64,000 bases of DNA from Allomuricauda ruestringensis DSM 13258 (GTDB taxonomy: Bacteria > Bacteroidota > Bacteroidia > Flavobacteriales > Flavobacteriaceae). Made by a program: the position numbers and the translations under genes. The stretch is taken from contig NC_015945.1 in assembly GCF_000224085.1 (NCBI RefSeq), positions 1,871,501 through 1,935,500 of the forward strand. The letters are read 5' to 3'. Shown piece after piece: positions 36,820-45,365 of the stretch (positions are counted from its first letter, which is position 1; every line of letters starts with the position of its first letter). The notes under the pieces are model-generated. The model was not told where the DNA came from and made no database searches. It saw nothing but the letters and a program-made list of their open reading frames with translations.

Positions 36820-37398
36820 ATGGGATTATTAGAGGACTTACAAAACAGAAGCGGAAATACCTGCGAACTATGCGGGTCAACAGAAAACTTACAGGTGTAT
36901 GAAGTTCCTCCGGTTTCCACAGGTGGTATGGACGGTAGTCTTTTAGGGTGTTCCATCTGCATTGGTCAGCTAGAAGACCCTGATACCATTGATTCCAATC
37001 ATTGGCGTTGTTTGAACGATAGCATGTGGAGCGAGCACGATGCGGTTAAAGTTGTGGCTTGGCGCATGCTGAATCGGTTAAAATCCGAAGGATGGCCCCA
37101 AGATCTTTTGGACATGATGTATTTGGAAAATGAAACATTGGAGTGGGCCAAAGCTACGGGTGAAGGAGAAGAAGAAAGCGAAAAAATCATCCATAGGGAT
37201 GTGAACGGTAATATTTTGGAGAATGGTGATAGCGTTGTGCTGGTAAAAGACCTAAAAGTGAAGGGTTCCAGCATGGTCGCAAAACAGGGAACCGCCGTGC
37301 GACGGATTTCCCTGGATCACGAAAATGCCGAATATATTGAAGGCAAGGTAGATGGTCAACAAATTGTGATCATCACCAAATATGTGAAAAAGATTTAA
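36820..37398 (+). CDS. PhnA-like zinc-ribbon protein
   Basis: A 192-residue protein. The N-terminal zinc ribbon is CELCGSTENL...CSICIGQL; the C-terminal PhnA domain reads DVNGNILENGDSVVLVKDLKVKGSSMVAKQGTAVRRI. In spite of the name the family is not shown to act on phosphonates. The start MGLLEDLQNRSGN is the family's usual N-terminus and sits behind the promoter. Its stop overlaps that of the convergent dipeptidase. Confidence 0.87.
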   Translation: MGLLEDLQNRSGNTCELCGSTENLQVYEVPPVSTGGMDGSLLGCSICIGQLEDPDTIDSNHWRCLNDSMWSEHDAVKVVAWRMLNRLKSEGWPQDLLDMMYLENETLEWAKATGEGEEESEKIIHRDVNGNILENGDSVVLVKDLKVKGSSMVAKQGTAVRRISLDHENAEYIEGKVDGQQIVIITKYVKKI

Positions 37399-38783
37399 GC
37401 CTTCATCTCCGTATAATATTTATAAAAGTAAGGGATGGTCTCAATGCCCTTTAAAAAGTTCCAAACCCCAAAATGTTCGTTAGGGGAGTGAATGGCATCG
37501 CTGTCCAAGCCGAAGCCTAACAGAATGGTTTTGCTATCAAAAACGTTCTCAAAAAGGGCCACGATCGGAATACTTCCCCCGGTTCGTTGTGGCACAGGAG
37601 TTTTTCCAAAGGTTGTTTCCATGGCCTTGGAAGCAGCTTGGTAGCCAATACTATCAATTGGGGTAACATAAGCCTGACCTCCATGATGTGGTGTAACCTT
37701 TACTTTTACGCTCTTAGGCGCTAGGGATTTGAAATGCTTGGTGAACAGATTGGTGATCTCGTGCCAATCTTGATTGGGCACCAATCGCATGGAAATTTTG
37801 GCGTAGGCTTTACTGGCAATTACGGTTTTTGCACCTTCGCCTGTGTAACCGCCCCAAATACCGTTCACATCCAAGGTTGGTCGTATTCCAAAACGTTCGC
37901 CTGTGGAATATCCCTTTTCACCATGTACATCACCAATATCCAAGGATTTTTTATAAGCTTCCAAATCAAATGGGGCTTTGGCCATTTCTGCCCGCTCTTC
38001 ATCGGATATGATCTCAACCTTGTCATAAAAACCGGGTATGGTGATGTGGTTGTTTTCATCGTGCAAAGCGGCAATCATTTTTGCCAAAGCATTGATGGGG
38101 TTCGGAGCGGCACCACCGTAAATTCCCGAATGCAAGTCCCTGTTCGCTCCGGTCACTTCCACTTCCACATAACTAAGTCCGCGTAGGCCTGTTGTTATGG
38201 ATGGAGTATCGTTGGAAATCATTCCTGTATCGGAGATCAGGATGATATCGTTTTTGAATTTTTCACCGTTTTCCTTTAGGAAATCTTCCAAATTATCACT
38301 GCCTACTTCTTCCTCACCTTCAATCATGAACTTTACGTTGCAGGGCAAAGTATTGTTTTTGATCATAAACTCCACCGCCTTTACGTGCATAAAAAACTGG
38401 CCTTTGTCATCACAGGCCCCGCGGGCAAATATGGCACCATCGGGATGTAATTCTGTTTTCTTGATCACAGGTTCAAAAGGTGGAGAGTCCCACAAGTTCA
38501 TGGGATCTGGGGGTTGCACATCGTAATGGCCGTAAACCAATACCGTTGGCAGGTTTGGGTCTATGATTTTGTCACCATACACCACGGGATAGCCATTGGT
38601 TTCGCAAATTTCGGTGTTTTCGCAACCTGCTTCGTCCAATGACTTTTTCACGGCTTTTGCCGCTTCCAAAACATCTTGGGAATATGCTTTATCGGCACTA
38701 ATGGAGGGGATTTTTAAGAGGTCGATCAACTCGTTGATAAATCTGTCCTTGTTGGTACTGATGTAATTATGTATGTCTTTCAT
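37395..38783 (-). CDS. M20 family dipeptidase
   Basis: A 462-residue zinc peptidase of the CNDP-like M20 group. VLVYGHYDVQPPDP gives the first His/Asp metal ligands, ARGACDDKGQF the bridging Asp, and MIEGEEEVGSDNL the catalytic Glu pair. GANRDLHSGIYGG marks the dimer-domain His, and DAIHSPNEHFG the last ligand. It is a cytosolic enzyme and a single-gene unit. Confidence 0.92.
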   Translation of the reverse strand: MKDIHNYISTNKDRFINELIDLLKIPSISADKAYSQDVLEAAKAVKKSLDEAGCENTEICETNGYPVVYGDKIIDPNLPTVLVYGHYDVQPPDPMNLWDSPPFEPVIKKTELHPDGAIFARGACDDKGQFFMHVKAVEFMIKNNTLPCNVKFMIEGEEEVGSDNLEDFLKENGEKFKNDIILISDTGMISNDTPSITTGLRGLSYVEVEVTGANRDLHSGIYGGAAPNPINALAKMIAALHDENNHITIPGFYDKVEIISDEERAEMAKAPFDLEAYKKSLDIGDVHGEKGYSTGERFGIRPTLDVNGIWGGYTGEGAKTVIASKAYAKISMRLVPNQDWHEITNLFTKHFKSLAPKSVKVKVTPHHGGQAYVTPIDSIGYQAASKAMETTFGKTPVPQRTGGSIPIVALFENVFDSKTILLGFGLDSDAIHSPNEHFGVWNFLKGIETIPYFYKYYTEMKA

Positions 38784-38839
38784 ATAAGAATTAAAAAGGA
38801 CCCTAAAAGTACAAAAAACAAGTTTTTAAAGGGAGTGCA

Positions 38840-38869
38840 TTTGCAAATCGGAAAATTGATTTATATTTG
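38840..38869 (+). promoter_or_regulatory. Promoter of the tRNA-Leu locus
   Basis: TTTG (38840-38843), spacer 18, TATATTTG (38862-38869): a full consensus Bacteroidetes promoter, 11 bases before the tRNA 5' half. It now reads through the broken half into the intact tRNA-Leu. Confidence 0.8.
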
Positions 38870-38880
38870 CACTCCATTTC

Positions 38881-38925
38881 GCGGGTGTGGTGGAATTGGT
38901 AGACACGCTAGACTTAGGATCTAGT
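38881..38925 (+). pseudogene. 5' half of a tRNA-Leu(UAG) split by the island
   Basis: It reads as acceptor GCGGGTG, D-arm and the anticodon arm CTAGA-CTTAGGA-TCTAG, and then leaves the tRNA sequence at 38926. Its missing remainder is at 63634-63670: acceptor CACCCGC there pairs exactly with GCGGGTG here. The last 13 bases (38913-38925) are also present at 63621-63633 and form the recombination core. Confidence 0.88.
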
Positions 38926-38955
38926 CAAGTCCAAGCTCTTAAAATATTGTTAAAT

Positions 38956-39037
38956 GCGGGTATGGTGGAATTGGTAGACACGCCAGACTTAGGATCTGGT
39001 GCCGCAAGGCGTGGGGGTTCGACTCCCTTTACCCGCA
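38956..39037 (+). tRNA. Complete tRNA-Leu (anticodon UAG)
   Basis: 82 nt, class II. Acceptor GCGGGTA pairs with TACCCGC; D-arm GGTGGAATTGGTAGACACGC; anticodon stem CCAGA/TCTGG with loop CTTAGGA (UAG); variable arm GCCGCAAGGCG; T-loop TTCGACT with two G-T pairs in its stem; CCA not encoded. It lies inside the element, between the crossover core and the left arm-type repeat, so it came with the element. Confidence 0.93.
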
Positions 39038-39063
39038 CTTTTAAGTTTTCTGAAACTTACGTT

Positions 39064-39095
39064 AAAAGCTCCTCAATTTTGAGGGGCTTTTTTTG
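39064..39095 (+). terminator. Terminator after tRNA-Leu
   Basis: A 12-bp stem AAAAGCTCCTCA/TGAGGGGCTTTT (one G-T pair) with a 4-base loop, followed by TTTT. Confidence 0.85.
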
Positions 39096-39097
39096 TA

Positions 39098-39120
39098 TTG
39101 GTACAACATAGGTAAAACAT
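39098..39120 (+). repeat. Left arm-type repeat (integrase arm site candidate)
   Basis: The 23-mer starting TTGGTACAACATAGG matches 63494-63516 with three differences and the same orientation. The stretch from here to 39279 holds no gene. Confidence 0.65.
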
Positions 39121-39279
39121 CGGCCCTTTTTTACTGCCGACACTAGATCTTTTTTCATACTAATTCAAAGGGCGTCAAATTTAATTTTAGCTCTTTTCTT
39201 TATCTTCTTTTAGTTGATTTTGATGATCTACTTTGACCAAGGCAATTTATTTTTCTAGAAACTTTTCTTTATAGTTGGT

Positions 39280-40434
39280 TCAGGGATAAAACAGACTTGA
39301 CCTTTTTGTTTCGGTTTCCACAAAGGAATTTCGTTCGATATCTTCCAACAAAGGAACTTCCCTTTCGATCATAGGATCGAACCATTCGATCTTTTCATTG
39401 GCCCATTCCAACCAAAGCAATAAATCCTCTGTCAGCTCACCCTTGGATTCCTTGTGGCTTTTGAATTCTTGGACATAACTTCTCAGCCTTACGGTCATCT
39501 CATGTCTTTTCATGTCCTTGAAAAGCGATTTTAGGGATTGTAGTTCTTTGTCCTTCCGGTCTTGAAGTTCTTGCTTGATTTTTTGTTCTTCCTGAAATTT
39601 TTTGTGCCATTCCTCCCTTTCGATTCGTTCTTTTTTCAATTGCTTGGCCGTCAACTCCAGTTTGGTCAGTATTTTGGCGAGTTGTTCCTCCAAAAGTTCA
39701 TTTTTACTGTCTGCCCAATCTTTTCTCAAGATGTAATCTGCTTCCATCTTTAATGTTAAAATATCGCTTGCGTGGTATTCATAATTTGTCCACCTATCAC
39801 TTTTGACCATGACTCGTTTTGATTTTTCGCGACAGCGTATGTTGATTTTTTCGTCAAACACAACGGCATAGGTACTATACCCATCTATTTCAATGTCATG
39901 ACCTCTTTTCCTAAGCAATTTGATCAGGGCATTCATAAACCTTAGTGCCCTAGGAACCATCTTTTTTGAAACTTCAATGTTTAAATTTCCTTTGGTTGTA
40001 TGGATTATATCTTGATATTGATGGTTGGGTTGATAGTTTGAAGTAGCTAGGTCGGATTTTGCCTTTTGCACGAGAATGTCGGGTTTGTACACTTTTGTTG
40101 GAACGGAAAGGGGTAGGGAGGGATCGTTAACAATTTCGTTTTTCAAGGCACTATACTTGCTATTGAAATGTGCTTTTTTATCATTTTTCCCTATCCTCTC
40201 GTAAAGTTTGATGTCATTTAGTTTTTTCTCTGTTTTCATCAAGGGAGCTTTGGTAACTTTTTTGCCAAATTTCACCTTTGACCAGTGTCCGGCCTTGGGA
40301 AGCGGTATTTCATGTTTGATGCAAATTTTTCTCAGGCCGTTGTCCGAAATGTTATATTGTTTGGCCAACTGTGTCAATGGGGTCGTCCATACCAGTTCAT
40401 AAAGTTCTTTTCTCGTTATTGTTTTGATTTCCAT
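39280..40434 (-). CDS. Island protein with N-terminal helix-turn-helix and coiled coil
   Basis: A 384-residue protein of unknown function. Residues 1-60 (RKELYELVWTTPLTQLAKQY, then NISDNGLRKICIKHEIPLP, then AGHW) form a conserved DNA-binding-like module that I recall from proteins on mobile elements. A middle region may be an alpha/beta domain (IEIDGYSTYAVVFDEKINIRC). Residues ~225-310 are a highly charged coiled coil. It diverges from the WYL gene. Composition is closer to the backbone than to the AT-rich defence genes. Confidence 0.6.
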   Translation of the reverse strand: MEIKTITRKELYELVWTTPLTQLAKQYNISDNGLRKICIKHEIPLPKAGHWSKVKFGKKVTKAPLMKTEKKLNDIKLYERIGKNDKKAHFNSKYSALKNEIVNDPSLPLSVPTKVYKPDILVQKAKSDLATSNYQPNHQYQDIIHTTKGNLNIEVSKKMVPRALRFMNALIKLLRKRGHDIEIDGYSTYAVVFDEKINIRCREKSKRVMVKSDRWTNYEYHASDILTLKMEADYILRKDWADSKNELLEEQLAKILTKLELTAKQLKKERIEREEWHKKFQEEQKIKQELQDRKDKELQSLKSLFKDMKRHEMTVRLRSYVQEFKSHKESKGELTEDLLLWLEWANEKIEWFDPMIEREVPLLEDIERNSFVETETKRSSLFYP

Positions 40435-40503
40435 GGTTGATATTTTAATCTTGATACATCTGAATAAGGTAAATCAATACAATTTTCATTTCTAAAATTA
40501 ACT

Positions 40504-40520
40504 GTGCAAATACATTGCAT
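40504..40520. promoter_or_regulatory. Operator copy 1, before the WYL gene
   Basis: GTGCA-AATACAT-TGCAT, 41 bases before the WYL start. First of five like palindromes; probable autoregulatory site. Confidence 0.65.
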
Positions 40521-40560
40521 TATTTATCATATATTACCAAAAACTTAAAACTCTGCTGTT

Positions 40561-41562
40561 ATGTCCAATAGCAAACATGCCCATTTACGATACAATATAT
40601 TAGATGAATGCTTCCGTAAAAGGTCATATAGTTTTGATGAACTTCTGGATGTAGTGAATAATAAATTAGAAACTCTTTTGAATGAAAATATTTCTATTCG
40701 AACCTTAAGAGAAGATTTAAAGATTTTCAGAGACAAAAAAAATGGTTTTGGTGCACCCTTGCCAGAAAAGGCTCGAATACTTAAATATTCCGATCCTAAT
40801 TTCTCTATTTCAAATAAACCTCTATTAGAGTACGAACAATATTTAATAGATGCAGCTCAACAGTTGTTAGAGCGATTTGAGAATCATCCCAAGTATGATA
40901 AATTAGCTGAGGCCTTAATAAAGTTTCAAGATGAGGAATACCAGCAAGAAAGTCAGTCAGCGCAAATATTATTTTATGACCATAATGATGAATATAAAGG
41001 AATAAACTTTTTAAAGCCAATGTATTTTGCTATTAAAAAGAAACAAGTGCTTGGAATCAAATTTCATGGGTTCATGGCGGATTCTTTTGAAAATTTTGAA
41101 TTTCATCCACATATTTTAAAACAGTATAATAGGAGATGGTTTGTTTATGGATTAAATAAAACAAAGAATGTTTCAAATTGGAGTATCCCATTGGATGACA
41201 GACTAGTTGATTTTGAAATCTTGGATGATAAAAAGTATATTGAATCCAATACTGATTGGGACGCTTATTTTAGAACCATGGTCGGTATTAGAAGGCAACA
41301 AGATCAAGTACCTCAAAAAGTTGTTCTGCGTTTCTATAATGGAAGAGAAGATTATTTTAAGACAAAACCATTTATACCGGATTATGATGAATTTTTTGAA
41401 GAAGAGAAAGAGGATCAGGTTTGGTTTGAATCAATAATAAACCTAGAACTGGTCCAACAATTATTATCGTTTGGGCAAGATGTTGAAGTTTTGGAACCAA
41501 AGGAATTAAAAGAACAAATAAGATTGCATTCTAAAACAATGAACAAATATTATTCGCATTAA
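40561..41562 (+). CDS. WYL-domain transcriptional regulator
   Basis: A 333-residue regulator. The N-terminal winged helix covers ~1-70 (YNILDECFRKRSYSFDELLDVV, then SIRTLREDLKIF). A WYL-type domain lies at ~140-230 (YKGINFLKPMYFAIKKKQVLGIKF, FHPHILKQYNRRWFVYGL) and a C-terminal extension after it. WYL repressors such as BrxR and CapW control BREX and CBASS defence loci by binding inverted repeats. Here five matching palindromes lie before the units of the cluster, so this is their likely controller. Confidence 0.85.
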   Translation: MSNSKHAHLRYNILDECFRKRSYSFDELLDVVNNKLETLLNENISIRTLREDLKIFRDKKNGFGAPLPEKARILKYSDPNFSISNKPLLEYEQYLIDAAQQLLERFENHPKYDKLAEALIKFQDEEYQQESQSAQILFYDHNDEYKGINFLKPMYFAIKKKQVLGIKFHGFMADSFENFEFHPHILKQYNRRWFVYGLNKTKNVSNWSIPLDDRLVDFEILDDKKYIESNTDWDAYFRTMVGIRRQQDQVPQKVVLRFYNGREDYFKTKPFIPDYDEFFEEEKEDQVWFESIINLELVQQLLSFGQDVEVLEPKELKEQIRLHSKTMNKYYSH

Positions 41563-41564
41563 TT

Positions 41565-41581
41565 GTGCGATTATATTGCAT
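41565..41581. promoter_or_regulatory. Operator copy 2, before the methyltransferase-kinase gene
   Basis: GTGCG-ATTATAT-TGCAT, 2 bases after the WYL stop and just upstream of a -7 element (41592-41599). Confidence 0.65.
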
Positions 41582-41591
41582 AAAATCAATC

Positions 41592-41599
41592 TACTTTTG
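41592..41599 (+). promoter_or_regulatory. -7 element of the methyltransferase-kinase gene
   Basis: TACTTTTG fits TAnnTTTG. A start near 41606 would give a leader of 13 bases to the ATG at 41619. The operator covers the -33 region. Confidence 0.55.
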
Positions 41600-41618
41600 T
41601 AAATCTCATATTGAAACA

Positions 41619-44120
41619 ATGCAAATGAATAAGAGTGATTATTCAAGAAAAGAATTAATAGGTCGGATTGGAAACCACATTTGGCAGTGTGCAAGTGTGA
41701 TAAGAAATACACGTTCTAACACGAACCTATATTTGTTACTTTATATTTTATCTGCTTATAAGGATGGTGTGCTTAATTTTTCGCCTAGAAATTATTCCGA
41801 TTGGAGCTTCAACCTTAAAAATGAAGATGAAAATTTATTTTATAGAGATATACAGAAAATATTTCACCCATTATTTGAAAGTCTTCATGAAAGGCAGATA
41901 GAAGAAATACTTCACATAATAAATGGTATTGACCTCGAACAACTAATTGACAATTTCAAAGAAGTCTTTGAATTTGTTTTAAATAAAATAATTGATTTTG
42001 ATAGAAAATATTCCAATGTATCCATTAATCCAGAGGAAATAAGTAAACTCATTATTGGGTTGGCTGATTTACCTAAGTTTTCAAATGTATACAACCCCTT
42101 TGCTGGTTTTGCTTCATTTGGAGTTTATCTTGAAGAGGGTCATATGTATTACGGTCAAGAAATTAATCCAAATACTTGGGCGATTGGACAGCTTAGGTTA
42201 AAAGCCCACTTGAATTGCTTCACACATAGGTATTCTCTTGCAGACTCTATAGAAAATTGGAATGACTTTCAAGATTTTGATTTAATAGTTGCCAGTCCGC
42301 CAATGAGGTTACAGCTAAAGAAGCACCAGTCTCATAATTCCATTTATACTAACCATAGAACTATTGAAGGTTTCCTTGTAGAAAAAGGAATGGAGACATT
42401 AAGGTATAGCAATAATGGTCAATTGATTGTTGTTTTCCCATTATCATTTCTTTTTAGTGGAGGTGCAGAGGGTAAACTTAAAAAACGTCTTGTTGATAAA
42501 AATTTAATTGATACAATTATAACTTTACCCTCCGGGCTCTTGTCTAATACAGTTATTCCTATTTGTGTCATCGTATTCAAAAACCATATTAAAAGACCTG
42601 GTTTTGTTAAAATGATAGATGGTTCAAGCTTTTATTATAAGGATAATCCAAAAACCAAAACTTTAAAGTACAAAGACCTTTTAATGCTCATTAAAGACGA
42701 TGTAGAAACCGAATTTCTTAGATATGTTAGCATTAAAGAAATTTATGAAAATGATTTTGATCTTTCTGTTAGTAGGTATTTCTTAGAAGATCTTGTAGGT
42801 TCTAAATTAACATCTTTTGCGCAAATAATAAGAGGAACAAGGGCTCCTATGAATGAGTCATTTAAACAAGTTCAGATACGTGATTTAAAAGATGATGTAT
42901 TTGACAGTGTATTGAGAAGTATTGAATTGGATTCAAAAATCGTTAAACGCGGTACATTTAGAATCATAAGCGAATCATGTCTGCTGATTGCAAACAAATG
43001 GAATACTCTTAAACCAACCTATTTCAAGTTTACCGGAGAGTCAATTGCGATTTCCCAGAATATCACAGCTTTAAAATTAAATGAAGATATTGTTCATCCT
43101 ATTTATTTAATAAATGAGTTTTCATCTGAATACGTAGAAAATCAAGTCGACAGCTATAGAGTTGGTTCGGTACAACCAATGCTACGAACAAAAGATTTAA
43201 AAAATATTGTGTTCAGAATACCTGATATGAAAGAACAAGTTGCTAAAGTTAGCGGCATAATCGAGCTTTCAGAGAGATTGAAAAAAATTGAGTCAGAGAA
43301 AGAATCTTTGTTGACTGGAATCAAAAAAGTGGAAACAGAAAGCTCAACTTCTTTGAGTCATATTTTAGGTAAACCATTACTTAGTATCGGGTCATCTTTG
43401 GAAATTATTAAGAATGCACTTACTAAGATTGACCCTAAATGGGAGAAACACTACTTATCTCAAAGTAGGGAATTTACATTGTCCGATGCTTTTGAATCCA
43501 TTTCCAAAAACGTAAAGTATATCCAAGAACTTGCAGATAGAAATACTTCAATGGTAAGTGTTTCAAATTTTGAACTCGAACCAATACATTTTCTGAAATT
43601 CCTATCTTCCTTTGTTAAGGACGAAAAGAAAAGTTTAAAAACCAATATTAGTCTTGAACTAGACATTCATGAAGACATTAAGAATCAAATGTCGAATCAA
43701 GTAATAATAAATGGGAATATACAGAAACTAAGAATATTGCTATTGAATTTACTCGATAATGCTAAAAACCATGCATTCAATGAAAATGATATTGCACATA
43801 AAATCAATATTGAGATTTTACCATTTACAGGTAATGCAAAAGAAGCTTCAATTCTAAATTATGATATTGATGATAAAAAGTCTTATGTGGAAGTTCGTGT
43901 TTCAAACACAGGGAAGTCTTTTCCTAAGGACTTTAAACTTGAAGATTATGTCCGAAAAAACTTTGCTGCTGGAAGCACGGGTAATAATGGATTAGGCGGA
44001 TATGAAGTTAATGAGATACTTAAAACCTTAAATTCAGGTAAAAACGCCTTAAATATAATTTCAAATATTCCGGATTCTGAATATTGTACGGTTGTATCTT
44101 TCATCCTTCCAATAATTTAA
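41619..44120 (+). CDS. HsdM-like methyltransferase / HsdS-like domain / histidine kinase fusion
   Basis: 833 residues from ATG 41619 (ATG 41625 also possible; the GTG at 41565 lies in the operator). Residues ~1-370 are HsdM-like: SAM-motif NPFAGFASFG (~159) and motif IV DLIVASPPM with Ser226 where HsdM has Asn. Residues ~385-550 resemble one half of HsdS (SVQPMLRTKDLKNIVFRIPDMKEQ). From ~575 comes a kinase core: H-box SHILGKPL (His581), N-box LLNLLDNAKNHAF (Asn714), VSNTG, and GNNGLGGYEVNEIL. It is followed after two bases by a receiver gene. I know no described system with this fusion. Confidence 0.8.
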   Translation: MQMNKSDYSRKELIGRIGNHIWQCASVIRNTRSNTNLYLLLYILSAYKDGVLNFSPRNYSDWSFNLKNEDENLFYRDIQKIFHPLFESLHERQIEEILHIINGIDLEQLIDNFKEVFEFVLNKIIDFDRKYSNVSINPEEISKLIIGLADLPKFSNVYNPFAGFASFGVYLEEGHMYYGQEINPNTWAIGQLRLKAHLNCFTHRYSLADSIENWNDFQDFDLIVASPPMRLQLKKHQSHNSIYTNHRTIEGFLVEKGMETLRYSNNGQLIVVFPLSFLFSGGAEGKLKKRLVDKNLIDTIITLPSGLLSNTVIPICVIVFKNHIKRPGFVKMIDGSSFYYKDNPKTKTLKYKDLLMLIKDDVETEFLRYVSIKEIYENDFDLSVSRYFLEDLVGSKLTSFAQIIRGTRAPMNESFKQVQIRDLKDDVFDSVLRSIELDSKIVKRGTFRIISESCLLIANKWNTLKPTYFKFTGESIAISQNITALKLNEDIVHPIYLINEFSSEYVENQVDSYRVGSVQPMLRTKDLKNIVFRIPDMKEQVAKVSGIIELSERLKKIESEKESLLTGIKKVETESSTSLSHILGKPLLSIGSSLEIIKNALTKIDPKWEKHYLSQSREFTLSDAFESISKNVKYIQELADRNTSMVSVSNFELEPIHFLKFLSSFVKDEKKSLKTNISLELDIHEDIKNQMSNQVIINGNIQKLRILLLNLLDNAKNHAFNENDIAHKINIEILPFTGNAKEASILNYDIDDKKSYVEVRVSNTGKSFPKDFKLEDYVRKNFAAGSTGNNGLGGYEVNEILKTLNSGKNALNIISNIPDSEYCTVVSFILPII

Positions 44121-44122
44121 TT

Positions 44123-45301
44123 ATGAATAAAGTATACAATGTGTTGTGGCTGGATGATGAGCATGATCATCCTGATATGGAGCCTTTTTTAATCCTTGCT
44201 GAGGATTCTGGTATTATATTAAAAGGATTTCGAAATCCTATTGAAGGATTTCGTGAACTTGAAGCAAATGTTAACCATTATGATGCAATCCTATTGGACG
44301 CTTTGTTTTTTGAACATGAAAATTCAGAAACCGTTAGTAAGAAAGGTTTGGGGACTTCTATAGCAAGGATTAATCAATTAAAAAATAGAAAGTTGTTCCC
44401 CTTTTTTGTTTTATCAGGCCAACCAACTTTTGTTGAAGCACAAAATGATATTTTAGAAGCTAATAACCTTAGATGTTATAACAAAAAAAAGCTTGAAGAT
44501 GTTAAGGAGCTTTTACAGAATATAAAAGCTGAGGCTGATAGGCAAATAGATTTACAAATCAAACATGACAATCAAAATCTCTTCAATTTGTTGGAAAGTT
44601 ATCCTGATTCATCTAGGGATACTTTTATTTCGGTTTTCAAAGGCTTGAAAGGTTTGAAAAGTGATTTTGAGGATCAACTGTATTTTACTCAATTAAGAAT
44701 AATATTGGAACAAATGTTTCGAAAAGCCAATGAAATTGGCTTGCTACACGATAGATGCGTGAAGGTTAAAGGAAGACAAGTGAATCTTACGGAGTCATGT
44801 CTTTTTTTATCAGGCTTGGACACAAAACATTTAGGCATCAGGTGTTCTGAAACTCACTTTCCAAAAGTAATTGCAAACCACGTAAAAAACATTATTCATA
44901 CAACAGGAGCTGCATCTCATGATGTCAATGTTGATATAAAAAAAAATATCGATGTTCAGAATTTAAGGAGAACTGTCAATACACCTAACTTGTTGTACTC
45001 ATTGACTTTTCAATTAATAGATGTTTTATTATGGTTTCATGGTTATGCAAAAGCAAACGATGATCAAGTGAGAAACAAATCTTTCTGGCAAGAATTTGAT
45101 TTCGATGAATATGGAAATAAATATCAATTTGAGGAGATAGCTTCCATTGCTCCAAATGGTTGGGGTCAAATAGAACTCAAAAACGGTTTTAGTGTTGGTG
45201 TTCCTAAAGATGAGATGGCCAAACTTAATTTAAAAGTTGGTGACAAAATCAAATTCTGGATTAGAAATTCATCAATTGCAAATGGTATCTCCAAGGTTTA
45301 G
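44123..45301 (+). CDS. Receiver-domain response regulator with unknown output domain
   Basis: A 392-residue protein. Residues 1-125 are a receiver: acidic pair Asp11-Asp12 in VLWLDDE, phospho-acceptor Asp59 in AILLDALF, Ser98 in FVLSGQ and Lys121 in CYNKK. The remaining ~265 residues are largely helical ([31 protein letters not shown]) and end in a small beta-rich part ([33 protein letters not shown]) resembling an OB- or SH3-like barrel. There is no DNA-binding helix-turn-helix. It is the partner of the upstream kinase. Confidence 0.78.
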   Translation: MNKVYNVLWLDDEHDHPDMEPFLILAEDSGIILKGFRNPIEGFRELEANVNHYDAILLDALFFEHENSETVSKKGLGTSIARINQLKNRKLFPFFVLSGQPTFVEAQNDILEANNLRCYNKKKLEDVKELLQNIKAEADRQIDLQIKHDNQNLFNLLESYPDSSRDTFISVFKGLKGLKSDFEDQLYFTQLRIILEQMFRKANEIGLLHDRCVKVKGRQVNLTESCLFLSGLDTKHLGIRCSETHFPKVIANHVKNIIHTTGAASHDVNVDIKKNIDVQNLRRTVNTPNLLYSLTFQLIDVLLWFHGYAKANDDQVRNKSFWQEFDFDEYGNKYQFEEIASIAPNGWGQIELKNGFSVGVPKDEMAKLNLKVGDKIKFWIRNSSIANGISKV

Positions 45302-45304
45302 TTT

Positions 45305-45321
45305 GTGCAATTATCCCGCAC
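45305..45321. promoter_or_regulatory. Operator copy 3, before the DUF2130-hsdM-hsdS unit
   Basis: GTGCA-ATTATCC-CGCAC, 3 bases after the receiver gene stop, upstream of a perfect -7 (45332-45339). Confidence 0.65.
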
Positions 45322-45331
45322 TACCATCCCT

Positions 45332-45339
45332 TAAATTTG
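45332..45339 (+). promoter_or_regulatory. -7 element of the DUF2130-hsdMS unit
   Basis: TAAATTTG, perfect TAnnTTTG, 27 bases before the ATG at 45366. The operator covers its -33 region. Confidence 0.6.
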
Positions 45340-45365
45340 CTTCAAATCATAAAAAACAAGTTGTC

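Noticed and set aside
38956..39037. Intact tRNA-Leu as the rebuilt left attachment site
   Set aside because: Its 5' half does not pair with the 3' half at 63621 (A-C clash in the acceptor and a clash in the anticodon stem), whereas the half at 38881 pairs perfectly.
39141..39150. Inverted copy of part of the crossover core (ACTAGATC)
   Set aside because: Only eight bases, AT-rich, easily chance; no second copy at the right end.
45237..45365. Longer DUF2130 protein starting inside the receiver gene
   Set aside because: The extension runs over the operator and -7 element; the zinc ribbon begins right after ATG 45366.
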